Below are positions 1-8,159 of a stretch of DNA of 47,388 nt, in pieces (the stretch's first letter is position 1; every line of letters begins with the position of its first letter). The stretch is from an uncultured Lachnospiraceae bacterium (GTDB lineage Bacteria; Bacillota; Clostridia; Lachnospirales; Lachnospiraceae): the NCBI GenBank assembly GCA_959022495.1, contig CAUEYX010000024.1, positions 1 through 47,388 on the forward strand, in the 5' to 3' direction. Below the pieces are notes generated by a model that ran no database searches, was not told the origin of the DNA, and worked only from the letters and a program-made list of their open reading frames with translations. The position numbers were made by a program, and so were the translations under genes.

Positions 1-154
1 TGCTAGCTAATTCTTTCCCTCTTTACTGTTGTTGGTTCGTTTTGAACCGTTCTTAGAAATTTTCTCTTTAAAGAAATTTTCAAGGGTTGTTGTCTATTGT
101 TCAGTTATCAAGGTTCTTAACTTTCTGCCGTTCTTTTCAAACGACAGCTTTAAT
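1..154 (-). other. rRNA operon leader (16S gene lies beyond the left edge)
   Basis: This is the transcribed leader below two consensus promoters on the minus strand. At 96-114 the minus strand reads ACCTTGATAACTGAACAAT, a motif typical of Firmicute rRNA leaders and 16S-23S spacers. No 16S start sequence is reached before position 1, so the rRNA gene itself is inferred. A small plus-strand reading frame at 29-232 has no ribosome binding site and lies on this leader, so it is not called. Confidence 0.65.
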
Positions 155-183
155 ATTATATCAAAGCACTTTTCGTTTGTCAA
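155..183 (-). promoter_or_regulatory. rRNA promoter P2
   Basis: On the minus strand there is a perfect -35 TTGACA (178-183), a 17-bp spacer and a perfect -10 TATAAT (155-160). It is the promoter closer to the leader. Confidence 0.9.
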
Positions 184-234
184 GAACTTTTTAAAGTTTT
201 TTATTTTGCTTTTCCCTCACGGGTCAGCTTAACC

Positions 235-264
235 ATATTACCACTGAGCCATACTGTTTGTCAA
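235..264 (-). promoter_or_regulatory. rRNA promoter P1
   Basis: Minus-strand -35 TTGACA (259-264), 18-bp spacer, -10 TAATAT (235-240). It lies about 80 bp upstream of P2. Tandem strong promoters of this kind are characteristic of rrn operons. Confidence 0.8.
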
Positions 265-364
265 CCATTTTTTACAAGTTTTTTAACTTTTTCTTTACAG
301 TATCTTTCCAGTACAACATCTGGTGTTTTTATGAGGTATCATCCACAATTCTGCCTCGTCAGAA

Positions 365-396
365 ATATAAAAACTACCGGAACTTTCCAGTAGTTT
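365..396 (-). terminator. Intrinsic terminator of tRNA-Ser(GGA)
   Basis: On the minus strand a stem ACTACTGGAA / TTCCGGTAGT (373-394) is followed by a run of T. It lies 20 bp past the 3' end of the tRNA and separates it from the rRNA promoters. Confidence 0.85.
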
Positions 397-413
397 TTCG
401 GATAATACCGAAC

Positions 414-502
414 GGAGAAGGAGGGATTTGAACCCTCGCGCCGCTACTAACGACCTACTCCCTTTCCAGGGGAGCCCCTTCGGCCAGCTTGGGTACTTCT
501 CC
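414..502 (-). tRNA. tRNA-Ser (anticodon GGA)
   Basis: The 89-nt gene has acceptor arms GGAGAAG / CTTCTCC, a T-loop GGTTCAAATCC and an anticodon stem CTCCC/GGGAG enclosing the loop that carries GGA. The length and long variable arm fit a class II serine tRNA. CCA is not encoded. Confidence 0.95.
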
Positions 503-517
503 AAATGTCCGCTATTT

Positions 518-546
518 AATATACACGATATTCCTTCTCTTGTCCA
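518..546 (-). promoter_or_regulatory. Promoter of tRNA-Ser(GGA)
   Basis: Minus-strand -35 TGGACA (541-546), 17-bp spacer, -10 TATATT (518-523), 16 bp before the tRNA. Confidence 0.75.
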
Positions 547-580
547 GTACTTTTTTCCCAAATCTTAAAATTGAGACATT

Positions 581-904
581 TTACTGCTTTTTCAAAAAAA
601 CACTGAAAACATTCCCCATGTCTCTGACATTCTCTACTTTTATTTAACCACCCTGATCTGAGATAATTTCCCTGGACAGGTACAGTCCCATCCCGATCCC
701 CTCTTGTACAAATACAGCATTCTGCCTCTGTAATAATGGGCAAAAATCTTGAGATATTCCTGTCGGGGAATCACTTTGCCATAATTCATAATATCCACGT
801 AAACTCTCCTTCCTCACAGAGAAACTGGTATGGTCGACCGCTTTTACAAGACCCTCCACTTTCCCGTAATATTTCACAAGTCCTTTTGCTGTTAAAATGT
901 CCAT
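581..904 (-). pseudogene. Chimeric remnant: ABC ATPase N-terminus joined to histidine kinase C-terminus
   Basis: The first ~33 codons after the ATG at 904 read like the start of a MacB/BceA-type ABC ATPase (MDILTAKGLVKYYGK... then SVRK), ending before any Walker A motif. What follows matches the ATP-binding end of a sensor kinase. A shifted frame carries MNYGKVIPRQEYLKIFAHYY, resembling the family pattern around 'GIPEEELxKIFERFYRG'. The ATG frame then carries EGIGMGLYLSREIISDQGG, a TAA stop (644-646) where Tyr is expected, and IKVENVRDMGNVFSVFLKKQ ending in a second TAA (581-583). So there is at least one frameshift and one nonsense change, and both genes are truncated at a shared junction. 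The order (ATPase before kinase) is opposite to the usual kinase-then-transporter layout. It fills the gap between the two tRNA genes and is not functional as read. Confidence 0.7.
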
Positions 905-1049
905 CGCTGTATCTTTTTCTCATTTCTTTTCGTGAAACTTATATTTAAACAGGGACTTCTTACAGTATGCGCAATTTCAGAGGATCTGTATGAAATACTT
1001 CCAGACCCTGCACCTCCCCTCCTCCGTCAGCACACAGATAAACCCGCAC

Positions 1050-1073
1050 AAAAAAGGAAGCTCTTCAGCTTCC
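1050..1073 (-). terminator. Intrinsic terminator of tRNA-Ser(UGA)
   Basis: Minus strand GGAAGCT-GAAG-AGCTTCC (1056-1073) followed by TTTTTT, 8 bp past the tRNA. Confidence 0.9.
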
Positions 1074-1080
1074 CTAAAGC

Positions 1081-1165
1081 GGAGAGGGTGGGATTCGAAC
1101 CCACGCGCCCTTTCGGACAAACGGTTTTCAAGACCGCCTCGTTATGACCACTTCGATACCTCTCC
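1081..1165 (-). tRNA. tRNA-Ser (anticodon TGA)
   Basis: The 85-nt gene has acceptor arms GGAGAGG / CCTCTCC, a T-loop GGTTCGAATCC and an anticodon stem CGGTC/AACCG region enclosing CTTGAAA with anticodon TGA. It is a class II serine tRNA with a long variable arm. CCA is not encoded. Confidence 0.95.
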
Positions 1166-1212
1166 ATATTCACGCCGCATCTTTACTATATTTCCCTCAT
1201 GCGACGCTGTTT

Positions 1213-1242
1213 ATTCTATCACAGATATAAAATCCATGTCAA
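1213..1242 (-). promoter_or_regulatory. Promoter of tRNA-Ser(UGA)
   Basis: Minus-strand -35 TTGACA (1237-1242), 18-bp spacer, -10 TAGAAT (1213-1218). The -35 box overlaps the ispD stop codon (1239-1241), so the tRNA promoter is embedded in the gene end. Confidence 0.8.
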
Positions 1243-1940
1243 TACCTGTTTTTCAAAAATACTTCCGCTGTCTCAAGATCTTCCGGTGTGGTAATCTTAA
1301 TATTCTCGTAAGCTCCCTGAAAAAACCGGACCGGGACCTTCATCGTCCACTCCACTGCCATAGCGTCATCCGTGACCATGGAATGCTCCTGTTCCATAAG
1401 CCTTCGGTACGCTTCCTTCACCAGCGCTCCCTCAAAGACCTGGGGGGTCTGGACGATCCACACCCTGCTCCGGTCAGGAGTATCCACCACAAAGCCGTCC
1501 GCGTCTGCAATCTTTATCGTATCCTTAGCCGGTATTCCTGCCACACACGCGCGGTCAGCACACACACATTCATACCCGCGCCGGATCATCTCCTGATCTA
1601 CAAATGGCCTCGCGCCGTCGTGGATGAAGACAAAACCGTCCTCCACCGTCTGCTGAAGGCCGTTCCAGACAGAATCATAGCGCTGCGCGCCTCCGGGAAT
1701 GATCTTTTTTACTTTTAACAGCCTGTATTTTTCCACGATCTCCTTCCGGCAGTAGTCCTCTTCCCCGCTGCCTGTCACGAGGATAATCTCATCGATCAGC
1801 TCCGAATCCTCAAATGCCCGCAGAGAATAATACAGCACCGGCTTTTCACCCAGCAGGAGATACTGCTTGTGTATCTTTGTACCCATCCGTTTCCCGCTGC
1901 CGCCTGCCAGCACGATGGCTGTACAATATTGCTTATCCAT
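1239..1940 (-). CDS. ispD: 2-C-methyl-D-erythritol 4-phosphate cytidylyltransferase
   Basis: IspD joins CTP and methylerythritol 4-phosphate in the non-mevalonate isoprenoid pathway (cytoplasm). The N-terminus carries the nucleotidyltransferase signature AIVLAGGSGKRMG followed by KQYLLLGEKPVLYYSL. FIHDGARPFV and ITTPEDLETAE near the C-terminus are also family hallmarks. The length (233 aa) is normal. I chose the ATG at 1940 because AGGAGGAG lies just before it; an in-frame ATG five codons upstream overlaps that ribosome site and has none of its own. The gene is downstream of tsaD (39-bp gap) and probably cotranscribed. Confidence 0.95.
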   Translation of the reverse strand: MDKQYCTAIVLAGGSGKRMGTKIHKQYLLLGEKPVLYYSLRAFEDSELIDEIILVTGSGEEDYCRKEIVEKYRLLKVKKIIPGGAQRYDSVWNGLQQTVEDGFVFIHDGARPFVDQEMIRRGYECVCADRACVAGIPAKDTIKIADADGFVVDTPDRSRVWIVQTPQVFEGALVKEAYRRLMEQEHSMVTDDAMAVEWTMKVPVRFFQGAYENIKITTPEDLETAEVFLKNRY

Positions 1941-1979
1941 TCTTCTCCTCCTCATGACCCTGCCGGGTCCGGCTCTTTT

Positions 1980-3008
1980 CTATCTCTCACCCAATTTCAA
2001 ATTCGGCACCGCATTGAGATCCCAGCCATGTCTTGTCCCGGCGAGATATTCATAAAATGCGGCCGCGCCGATCATCGCCGCATTGTCCGTGCAGTAAATC
2101 GGTGACGGATGGTAGAAACGGATCTCCCGTTCTCTGCACGCCTGCTCCATCGCCGCGCGCAGGGCGCTGTTTGAAGCCACGCCGCCCGCGATCGCGAACT
2201 GATACATTCCAAAGTCCTCTGCCGCACGCATGGAGTTCTCCGTCAGCACCTCAACAACCGCCTTCTGAAAGGAAGCAGCGATATCCGCCGGATCAAAGCT
2301 CTCCCCTTTCATCTTGCAGCCATTGATATAATTGAGCACTGCTGACTTGAGCCCGCTGAAACTGAAATCATACGGGGCGCCTTCGATATGGGCTTTAGGA
2401 AATTTCACCGCGTCCGGATTCCCTTCCTTCGCTATGCGGTCAATCTTCGGGCCGCCCGGATATCCCAGACCGATCGCCCGGGCAACCTTGTCATAAGCCT
2501 CCCCCGCCGCGTCGTCCCGGGTACGCCCCAGAATCTCATATTTCCCGTAATCCGCCACTCGCACGAGATGGGTATGCCCTCCGGACGCCACAAGGCAGAG
2601 AAACGGAGGCTCCAGGTCCGGATGCTCAATGTAATTAGCCGAGATGTGCCCCTCAATATGATGGACGCCCACCAGCGGAAGATTCCTGGCATAAGCGATC
2701 GCTTTGGCCTCTGCCACCCCCACGAGAAGCGCCCCCACAAGCCCCGGCCCGTAAGTCACTCCCACCGCGTCAATATCATCCAGCGTCACGTCCGCCTCCT
2801 TCAAGGCTTCCTCGATCACCTGATTGATCTTCTCAATATGTTTTCTCGAAGCAATCTCCGGCACAACCCCTCCATACAGCTTATGCAGGTCTATCTGGGA
2901 AGATATAATGTTAGAGAGTACTTCCCTCCCATTATGCACGACCGCTGCCGCCGTCTCATCGCAGGATGTCTCCACCGCCAGGATGTTGATATCTCTTATC
3001 TCTTTCAT
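1980..3008 (-). CDS. tsaD: tRNA N6-adenosine threonylcarbamoyltransferase TsaD
   Basis: TsaD is the catalytic ASKHA-fold subunit that transfers threonylcarbamoyl to A37 of ANN-decoding tRNAs. It works with TsaB and TsaE, both encoded nearby. Visible signatures are ILAVETSCDETAAAVV at the N-terminus, the metal-binding HHIEGH (about residue 107), SGGHTHL, and IAGGVASNSALR toward the C-terminus. The start at 3008 has GAGAGG eight bases upstream and sits just inside the end of the preceding frame. A TTG seven codons further upstream would overlap rnz and lacks a better site. The length (342 aa) is typical. Confidence 0.97.
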   Translation of the reverse strand: MKEIRDINILAVETSCDETAAAVVHNGREVLSNIISSQIDLHKLYGGVVPEIASRKHIEKINQVIEEALKEADVTLDDIDAVGVTYGPGLVGALLVGVAEAKAIAYARNLPLVGVHHIEGHISANYIEHPDLEPPFLCLVASGGHTHLVRVADYGKYEILGRTRDDAAGEAYDKVARAIGLGYPGGPKIDRIAKEGNPDAVKFPKAHIEGAPYDFSFSGLKSAVLNYINGCKMKGESFDPADIAASFQKAVVEVLTENSMRAAEDFGMYQFAIAGGVASNSALRAAMEQACREREIRFYHPSPIYCTDNAAMIGAAAFYEYLAGTRHGWDLNAVPNLKLGER

Positions 3009-3018
3009 GATCCGCCTC

Positions 3019-3927
3019 TCAATCTTCAAACATCAGCTCTGTTGACATTCCATCCTTCCCCGCCTTTGCCGCAGGGAAAATGCGGCGCACTTCATCCATA
3101 AATGGCTCCGGGCGTGTCAGCGACGGGCTGTAATGGGTCAGCCACATCTCTCTCACCTGCGCGTCTTTCGCCGTCTGGGCCGCTTCATAAAATGTCATAT
3201 GTTTATACTCCGCCGCCTTGGCGGCTTTTTCTTTCTCTCCATACATGCCTTCGCAGATAAACAGGTCCGAGGCCTGCGCATTTCTGCGGATGGACTCCGT
3301 TGGCCGGGTATCTGTGGTATAAGTCAGCTTAAGCCCCTTCCGCGGCGGTCCCAGGACCATATCCGGGGTGAATACTCCCTCTTCTGTCTCAATCGTCTCC
3401 CCGCCCTGGAGCCGGCTCCAATAGGCAAGGGGAATATTCTGCGCTTTAGCCTTTGCGGCATCAAATTTCCCCGCGCGGTCAATTTCCAAAGTATAACCGT
3501 AACAGAGCACATTGTGATTGACCCGGAATGCTTTCAGCCTGTATCCGTTCATCTCAAATGTCTGTTCTGCCCCTTCGATTTCCTTAAAAATAATGGGGAA
3601 CGGCAGCTCAGGGGCAATCACGCGCAGACACCCCACCACGCGCTCCAGACCTTTCGGCCCGATCAGTGTGAGGGGCTCCGTCCGGTCCGCGTTCCCCATG
3701 GTAAGGAGCAGCCCCGGAAGGCCGCTGATATGATCCCCATGATAATGCGTGAAGCAGATCACATCGATCGGCTTAAAGCTCCACCCTTTTTCTTTTACCG
3801 CCACCTGCGTGCCCTCACCGCAGTCTATGAGCAGGCTGCTCCCGTTGAACCGGGTCATCAGCGAAGTCAGGTACCGGTACGGAAGCGGCATCATCCCGCC
3901 GCATCCAAGCAAACATACATCTAACAT
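3019..3927 (-). CDS. rnz: Ribonuclease Z (tRNA 3' endonuclease)
   Basis: A metallo-beta-lactamase-fold RNase that removes 3' trailers from tRNA precursors. The zinc motif HYHGDH is at residues 61-66, preceded by LLIDCGEGTQ. Later metal ligands are visible in YTTDTRPTES and in LTHYSP near the C-terminus. The length (302 aa) fits the short, bacterial form. The ATG has AGAGGGATCAG upstream. It ends 10 bp before the tsaD start, so the two are translationally close. Placement near tRNA-modification genes and serine tRNAs that lack an encoded CCA is coherent with its role. Confidence 0.93.
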   Translation of the reverse strand: MLDVCLLGCGGMMPLPYRYLTSLMTRFNGSSLLIDCGEGTQVAVKEKGWSFKPIDVICFTHYHGDHISGLPGLLLTMGNADRTEPLTLIGPKGLERVVGCLRVIAPELPFPIIFKEIEGAEQTFEMNGYRLKAFRVNHNVLCYGYTLEIDRAGKFDAAKAKAQNIPLAYWSRLQGGETIETEEGVFTPDMVLGPPRKGLKLTYTTDTRPTESIRRNAQASDLFICEGMYGEKEKAAKAAEYKHMTFYEAAQTAKDAQVREMWLTHYSPSLTRPEPFMDEVRRIFPAAKAGKDGMSTELMFED

Positions 3928-3975
3928 CTGATCCCTCTGTCTTCTATGATCCTAAATTTTATTCCATTTTAAACT

Positions 3976-4209
3976 CTATTCTTCAATCTCTGCCGGCACT
4001 TTGAAGGACGCAAGCAGCTTGTCATAGCATTCTTCGCACAGGTCGAAGCTGTGTCTCTCGCCGTCTTTTTCGGAAAAATATCCCCACTGATAATCCACGC
4101 TGAACACCCCTTCCCTGGGGTATCCATCCGCGACCGGGATCTCTTTCCCGCACTGATTGCAGATGATTTTTTTTACTTCTTTTGTTTCTTTTATCTGATA
4201 CTGGCGCAT
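3976..4209 (-). CDS. Small two-CxxC zinc-ribbon-like protein
   Basis: A 77-residue protein with two cysteine pairs, CNQC (near residue 18) and CEEC (near residue 58), spaced as in a zinc ribbon. It is otherwise acidic and has no membrane segment or signal peptide. The start has a strong AGGAGGAAATTGT. It lies 48 bp upstream of rnz and downstream of tsaB-rimI. It resembles small conserved clostridial proteins, but I know no function and do not assign one. Confidence 0.8.
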   Translation of the reverse strand: MRQYQIKETKEVKKIICNQCGKEIPVADGYPREGVFSVDYQWGYFSEKDGERHSFDLCEECYDKLLASFKVPAEIEE

Positions 4210-4374
4210 ACAATTTCCTCCTGTAAAAAACAGTTCTTTTCTCTGTCACGCCTAAAGTATATCGGATTCTTATGCGGATTCCTACTGGGAACTGCTGCCG
4301 CAGCTGCATCTCATTTTCCAGCCTGCACGCACCCTGACGGGCAGTATTGTACAGCGCCCGACGCATCCGCAGTC

Positions 4375-5583
4375 TTATTCGCTCTCTTCAGCAGCCTCCT
4401 GCTCAGCGGAGACCTCCCGGCTCATAAGAATCGCATCCTCCCTGGGATCTTCATAAAATCTCTGCCTGATCCCGTCTTCCGTAAATCCGGCCTTCGCGTA
4501 AAGATTTCTCGCCGCGGCATTTCCCTCCCGCACATCCAGGAGGATCTTCTCGATCTTCCGGGACTTACAGCACGCTTCCAGTCCGGCTAAAAGGGCAGTC
4601 CCCACCCCCTGCCTCTGGAACTCTTTTGCCACCGCGATTCGGGCGATCTCCGCCTCTCCGGCCGCTGCATATGCCAGCAGATATCCCGCGGCGCGCCCTG
4701 CCTTTTCCGCCATCAGGCAGACCGTATTCGGCTGGTCCAGCGTCTCCAGGACCGCCTTCTCACTCCACGCGTCCGAAAAGAGCTGATGCTCCATCTCCGC
4801 CGCCGAGGCACCGTCTTCCATTGCCATGGCGCGCACTTCGGGCACTGCGGTCTTCTCCCGCTGGGCCCGCTCGCGTTCTGCCTGGGATACGCGCAGATAT
4901 TCCGGCTTATGTTCTGCCGCCGTCTCATATCTGCCCTCCCGATAATACCGAATTCCCAGCGCGCCCACTGCCGCCGCCCGCTGGCGGTTCATGTAGGAGG
5001 GCGCGAAGAAATAGGGGACCTTCAGCCCTTCTGCCAGCATCTCTCTGTACACCGGCACACCATCCCCGAGAAATACAACCCGCTTTCCATATACGTTCAG
5101 CCGCCGGATCAGTTCCTCCACTGACACCGCCATCTGAACACGCACGATTTTGAAGCGATATCTCATCTCACAGGAATTTTCCGATGCTGCTTCAGGAACA
5201 AATGTATAGATCCCTGTATACACCTGCTTTCGCCTCGCATCCATGATCGGACAGATAATGTCCTCGCATCCGTACACACTGTACGCCATGGCATCCACTG
5301 TCGGCACGTGGACCAGCGGCTTTCCCAGCGCCAGCCCCAGCCCCTTTGCCGTAGCCGACCCGATCCGCAGTCCTGTAAACGAGCCCGGTCCTCCTGCCAC
5401 GGCTATGGCGTCCACCGTTGACAGATCCATCTCTGTCATCCGCGCCATCTCATCAATCATAGGCAGGAGGGTCTGCGAATGTGTTTTCTTATAATTCACT
5501 GTATACTCTGCGACCGTCTGTTCATCCTCAACGACCGCCGCTGTGGCTGTCAGTCCTGAACTGTCTATGGCCAATACTCTCAT
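4375..5583 (-). CDS. TsaB-RimI fusion: t6A factor plus ribosomal-protein-type N-acetyltransferase
   Basis: One frame encodes two normally separate proteins. The N-terminal ~225 residues are TsaB, the TsaD partner and scaffold in t6A37 synthesis (MRVLAIDSSG start, AVAGGPGSFTGLRIG motif). A charged linker follows. From about residue 248 a GNAT acetyltransferase runs with the acetyl-CoA motif FQRQGVGTALLAG and NAAARNLYAKAGF, as in RimI, which acetylates the N-terminus of ribosomal protein S18 in E. coli. The ATG at 5583 gives the family-typical N-terminus; a TTG nine codons earlier is the alternative. tsaE is immediately upstream. The C-terminus ends in a short Glu-rich tail. Confidence 0.93.
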   Translation of the reverse strand: MRVLAIDSSGLTATAAVVEDEQTVAEYTVNYKKTHSQTLLPMIDEMARMTEMDLSTVDAIAVAGGPGSFTGLRIGSATAKGLGLALGKPLVHVPTVDAMAYSVYGCEDIICPIMDARRKQVYTGIYTFVPEAASENSCEMRYRFKIVRVQMAVSVEELIRRLNVYGKRVVFLGDGVPVYREMLAEGLKVPYFFAPSYMNRQRAAAVGALGIRYYREGRYETAAEHKPEYLRVSQAERERAQREKTAVPEVRAMAMEDGASAAEMEHQLFSDAWSEKAVLETLDQPNTVCLMAEKAGRAAGYLLAYAAAGEAEIARIAVAKEFQRQGVGTALLAGLEACCKSRKIEKILLDVREGNAAARNLYAKAGFTEDGIRQRFYEDPREDAILMSREVSAEQEAAEESE

Positions 5584-5667
5584 AATCTGTCCCGCTTTCT
5601 TTTCCGTCAATTTTTACCGGAAACCAGACATCTGCCGCCCTGGCAGCATTTCTGCCCCGGCTTCCTT

Positions 5668-6096
5668 TCATTCCTTGGATGTCACCGTGATCCTCCGGTA
5701 ATCAAATCCCCGCTCCAGATCCTTCTCAATCAAAATCTCTGTGCGTTTCTCAGGTATGATTTCTTCGATCAGATCTGCCCATTCAATCAGGGAGACGCCG
5801 TCTCCCATAATATAGTCATCAAAACCGACCTCATCCATCTCCTCGACATCCCCGATCCGGTACACATCAAAGTGATAGAAGGGCATCCTTCCGCCGTCAT
5901 ATTCCTGGATAATGGTAAAGGTCGGGCTGTTCACCGGTTCTTCAATGCCCAGGCCCTTTGCCAGCCCCTGGGTGAACACCGTCTTTCCCACGCCCAGGTC
6001 GCCCGTCAGCGTAAACACCTGCCCGGGCAGCGCTTTCTCCCCAAGCTCCATCCCCACGCGGAATGTATCTTCCGGGGAGTTCGATTCTATCACCAT
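5668..6096 (-). CDS. tsaE: tRNA threonylcarbamoyladenosine biosynthesis ATPase TsaE
   Basis: The P-loop ATPase that recycles the TsaBD complex during t6A formation. Walker A GDLGVGKT is near residue 30, followed by SPTFTIIQEY, FYHFDVYR and the IEWADLI motif, all TsaE hallmarks. I chose the ATG at 6096 because AGGAGG lies seven bases before it; the ATG two codons upstream is only one base from that site. The length (142 aa) is typical. It is 84 bp upstream of tsaB-rimI. Confidence 0.94.
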   Translation of the reverse strand: MVIESNSPEDTFRVGMELGEKALPGQVFTLTGDLGVGKTVFTQGLAKGLGIEEPVNSPTFTIIQEYDGGRMPFYHFDVYRIGDVEEMDEVGFDDYIMGDGVSLIEWADLIEEIIPEKRTEILIEKDLERGFDYRRITVTSKE

Positions 6097-6198
6097 ATCC
6101 ATGCCTCCTTCTGCCTGCACACAGCGCGGCAGCCGGCGCACAGCCCGCCGGTCCTTTCCCTGGCTGCGTCCTGCCGGCTGCCATACTGCCGCCTTCTC

Positions 6199-7377
6199 TT
6201 AGTGATGGAACAGACGGATTCCTGTAAACGCCATCACCATGCCGTATTTATTACATGTGTCAATCACATTATCATCCCGCACGGAACCGCCCGGCTGCGC
6301 GATATATTTTACGCCGCTCTTGTGGGCGCGCTCGATATTGTCCCCGAACGGGAAAAACGCGTCCGAACCCAGCGCCACATCGTTCATCTTATCCAGCCAG
6401 CCGCGCTTTTCCTCCCGTGTAAATACTTCCGGTTTCACTTTGAATGTATTTTCCCACACGCCGTCCGCAAGGACATCCATGTACTCCTCTCCAATGTAGA
6501 GGTCAATCGCATTATCCCTGTCCGCGCGTCCGATGCCGTCCTTAAATTCCAGCCCCAGCACCTTCGGGCTCTGGCGCAGCCACCAGTTATCCGCCTTCTG
6601 CCCGGCCAGACGGGTACAGTGGATACGGGACTGCTGTCCCGCGCCGATGCCGATGGCCTGTCCGTCTTTTACATAACACACGGAATTAGACTGGGTGTAT
6701 TTCAAAGTAATCATGGCGATCGCCAGATCGATTTTCGCCGCGTCCGTAAGCTCCTGATTCTCTGTCACCACATGAGAGAAGAAATCCTTATCAATATTAA
6801 GCTCATTGCGCCCCTGCTCAAAGGTAATGCCGTACACTTCCTTGCGCTCCAGCGCCGCGGGAACATAATCCGGGTCAATCTGAATGATATTGTAATTTCC
6901 TTTTTTCTTCTGTTTTAACAGTTCCAGCGCTTCCGGCTCATATCCCGGCGCAATGACGCCGTCAGATACCTCGCGCTTGATCAGCCTTGCCGTATCCACA
7001 TCGCAGACGTCAGACAAAGCGATGAAGTCTCCGAAAGAAGACATCCGGTCCGCTCCCCGCGCGCGGGCATACGCACATGCCAGAGGTGAGAGCTCACCCA
7101 GATCATCCACCCAGTAAATCTTTGCCAGGGTATCACTGAGCGGCAGGCCCACCGCTGCCCCTGCAGGGGAAACATGTTTAAATGAAGCCGCCGCTGGAAG
7201 CCCTGTCGCTTTCTTCAACTCAGACACAAGCTGCCAGCCGTTAAACGCGTCCAGGAAATTAATATATCCCGGGCGGCCGCATAACACTTCAATGGGGAGC
7301 TCGCTCCCGTCATTCATGTAGATCCTTGACGGCTTCTGATTCGGGTTGCATCCATACTTCAGTTCTAATTCTTTCAT
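6199..7377 (-). CDS. Stand-alone AICAR transformylase (PurH C-terminal domain only)
   Basis: Transfers a formyl group from 10-formyl-THF to AICAR, the ninth step of purine synthesis. The 392 residues correspond only to the transformylase half of bifunctional PurH. The catalytic Lys-His pair is in SFKHVSPAG (K67, H68), and GIGAGQQSRIHC, GSDAFFPFGDNIE and YIAQPGGSVRDD are classical motifs. The IMP cyclohydrolase half is absent, but a PurO-type cyclohydrolase is encoded 21 bp upstream (7399-8112), so the two genes together replace PurH. An AAGGAG site is 11 bases before the ATG. Confidence 0.95.
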   Translation of the reverse strand: MKELELKYGCNPNQKPSRIYMNDGSELPIEVLCGRPGYINFLDAFNGWQLVSELKKATGLPAAASFKHVSPAGAAVGLPLSDTLAKIYWVDDLGELSPLACAYARARGADRMSSFGDFIALSDVCDVDTARLIKREVSDGVIAPGYEPEALELLKQKKKGNYNIIQIDPDYVPAALERKEVYGITFEQGRNELNIDKDFFSHVVTENQELTDAAKIDLAIAMITLKYTQSNSVCYVKDGQAIGIGAGQQSRIHCTRLAGQKADNWWLRQSPKVLGLEFKDGIGRADRDNAIDLYIGEEYMDVLADGVWENTFKVKPEVFTREEKRGWLDKMNDVALGSDAFFPFGDNIERAHKSGVKYIAQPGGSVRDDNVIDTCNKYGMVMAFTGIRLFHH

Positions 7378-7398
7378 CTTTTCATCCGCTCCTTTATA

Positions 7399-8112
7399 TC
7401 AATGATTTTTGTTCACGATTTTTGTCTCGTATTTCCCCGTCTCAATGTCAATATAGCGGACAAAAAGGGAAACCTTGTTCTCCTCGTTCAGACTGTTCCA
7501 GAGCAGGTCCGTAAACGCGTCCATGTCATCCGGCACGCTGATCAGCTTCGGCTCGCCTTCAAAGCTTGGCAGCGGGCTTCCGTCGTGCATATACGTGTGG
7601 ATAAAATGTCCTTCTCCCGCCGCCGGATTCTCATACGCAAATGTATATCGGTTACAGCTCTCAGGACTGCCGTTATTACTTTTTAAAATCGACATCGCGT
7701 AATTATATCCGCCGTTTTCGATATGCATAATCCCGGAGATGCGCGGAGTATAGTTGGGTCCGTCCGGCTCAAACTCTCTGGTCCGCAGGGACTGCTCGAA
7801 TGTCAGCTGATGATCCATCCCTTCATAGATTGTATCTGTCTGATCGCCATTGGTCACGATGGTCTTGTTGCCCAGCACGCGGACCGGCGCATAGATAATC
7901 AGGCTCGGATCTGTCAGCTTGGAGGGATCAAACGCCTGGGTGCGGATTCCTTCCCCGTCCTCCACAAAGATCCGGTTCCTGCTGTTCTCACTTCTTCCCA
8001 TGATAAAATAAGCGGTGACCGCTTTCTTTCCGTCCGGGGTCTTCCCTATGATAATCCCCCTTCCCGGATAAGAATTATTTTTCAGTTCCTCCTCAATTGA
8101 CAGCATCTTCAT
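7399..8112 (-). CDS. PurO-type IMP cyclohydrolase
   Basis: A 237-residue protein resembling the COG3363 (archaeal PurO-like) IMP cyclohydrolase family, which closes FAICAR to IMP. Recognisable stretches are SYPGRGIIIGKTPDGKKAV, AYFIMGRSENSRNR and IYEGMDHQLTF. It lies directly upstream of the AICAR transformylase, the preceding step. The family call comes from recalled similarity plus this context. The start at 8112 has AAAGGAG ten bases upstream; a GTG 17 codons earlier is unsupported. Confidence 0.87.
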   Translation of the reverse strand: MKMLSIEEELKNNSYPGRGIIIGKTPDGKKAVTAYFIMGRSENSRNRIFVEDGEGIRTQAFDPSKLTDPSLIIYAPVRVLGNKTIVTNGDQTDTIYEGMDHQLTFEQSLRTREFEPDGPNYTPRISGIMHIENGGYNYAMSILKSNNGSPESCNRYTFAYENPAAGEGHFIHTYMHDGSPLPSFEGEPKLISVPDDMDAFTDLLWNSLNEENKVSLFVRYIDIETGKYETKIVNKNH

Positions 8113-8159
8113 CCCACTGCATCTCCTTTCTGTATCATCCTTATATAATCTTCCGTCCG

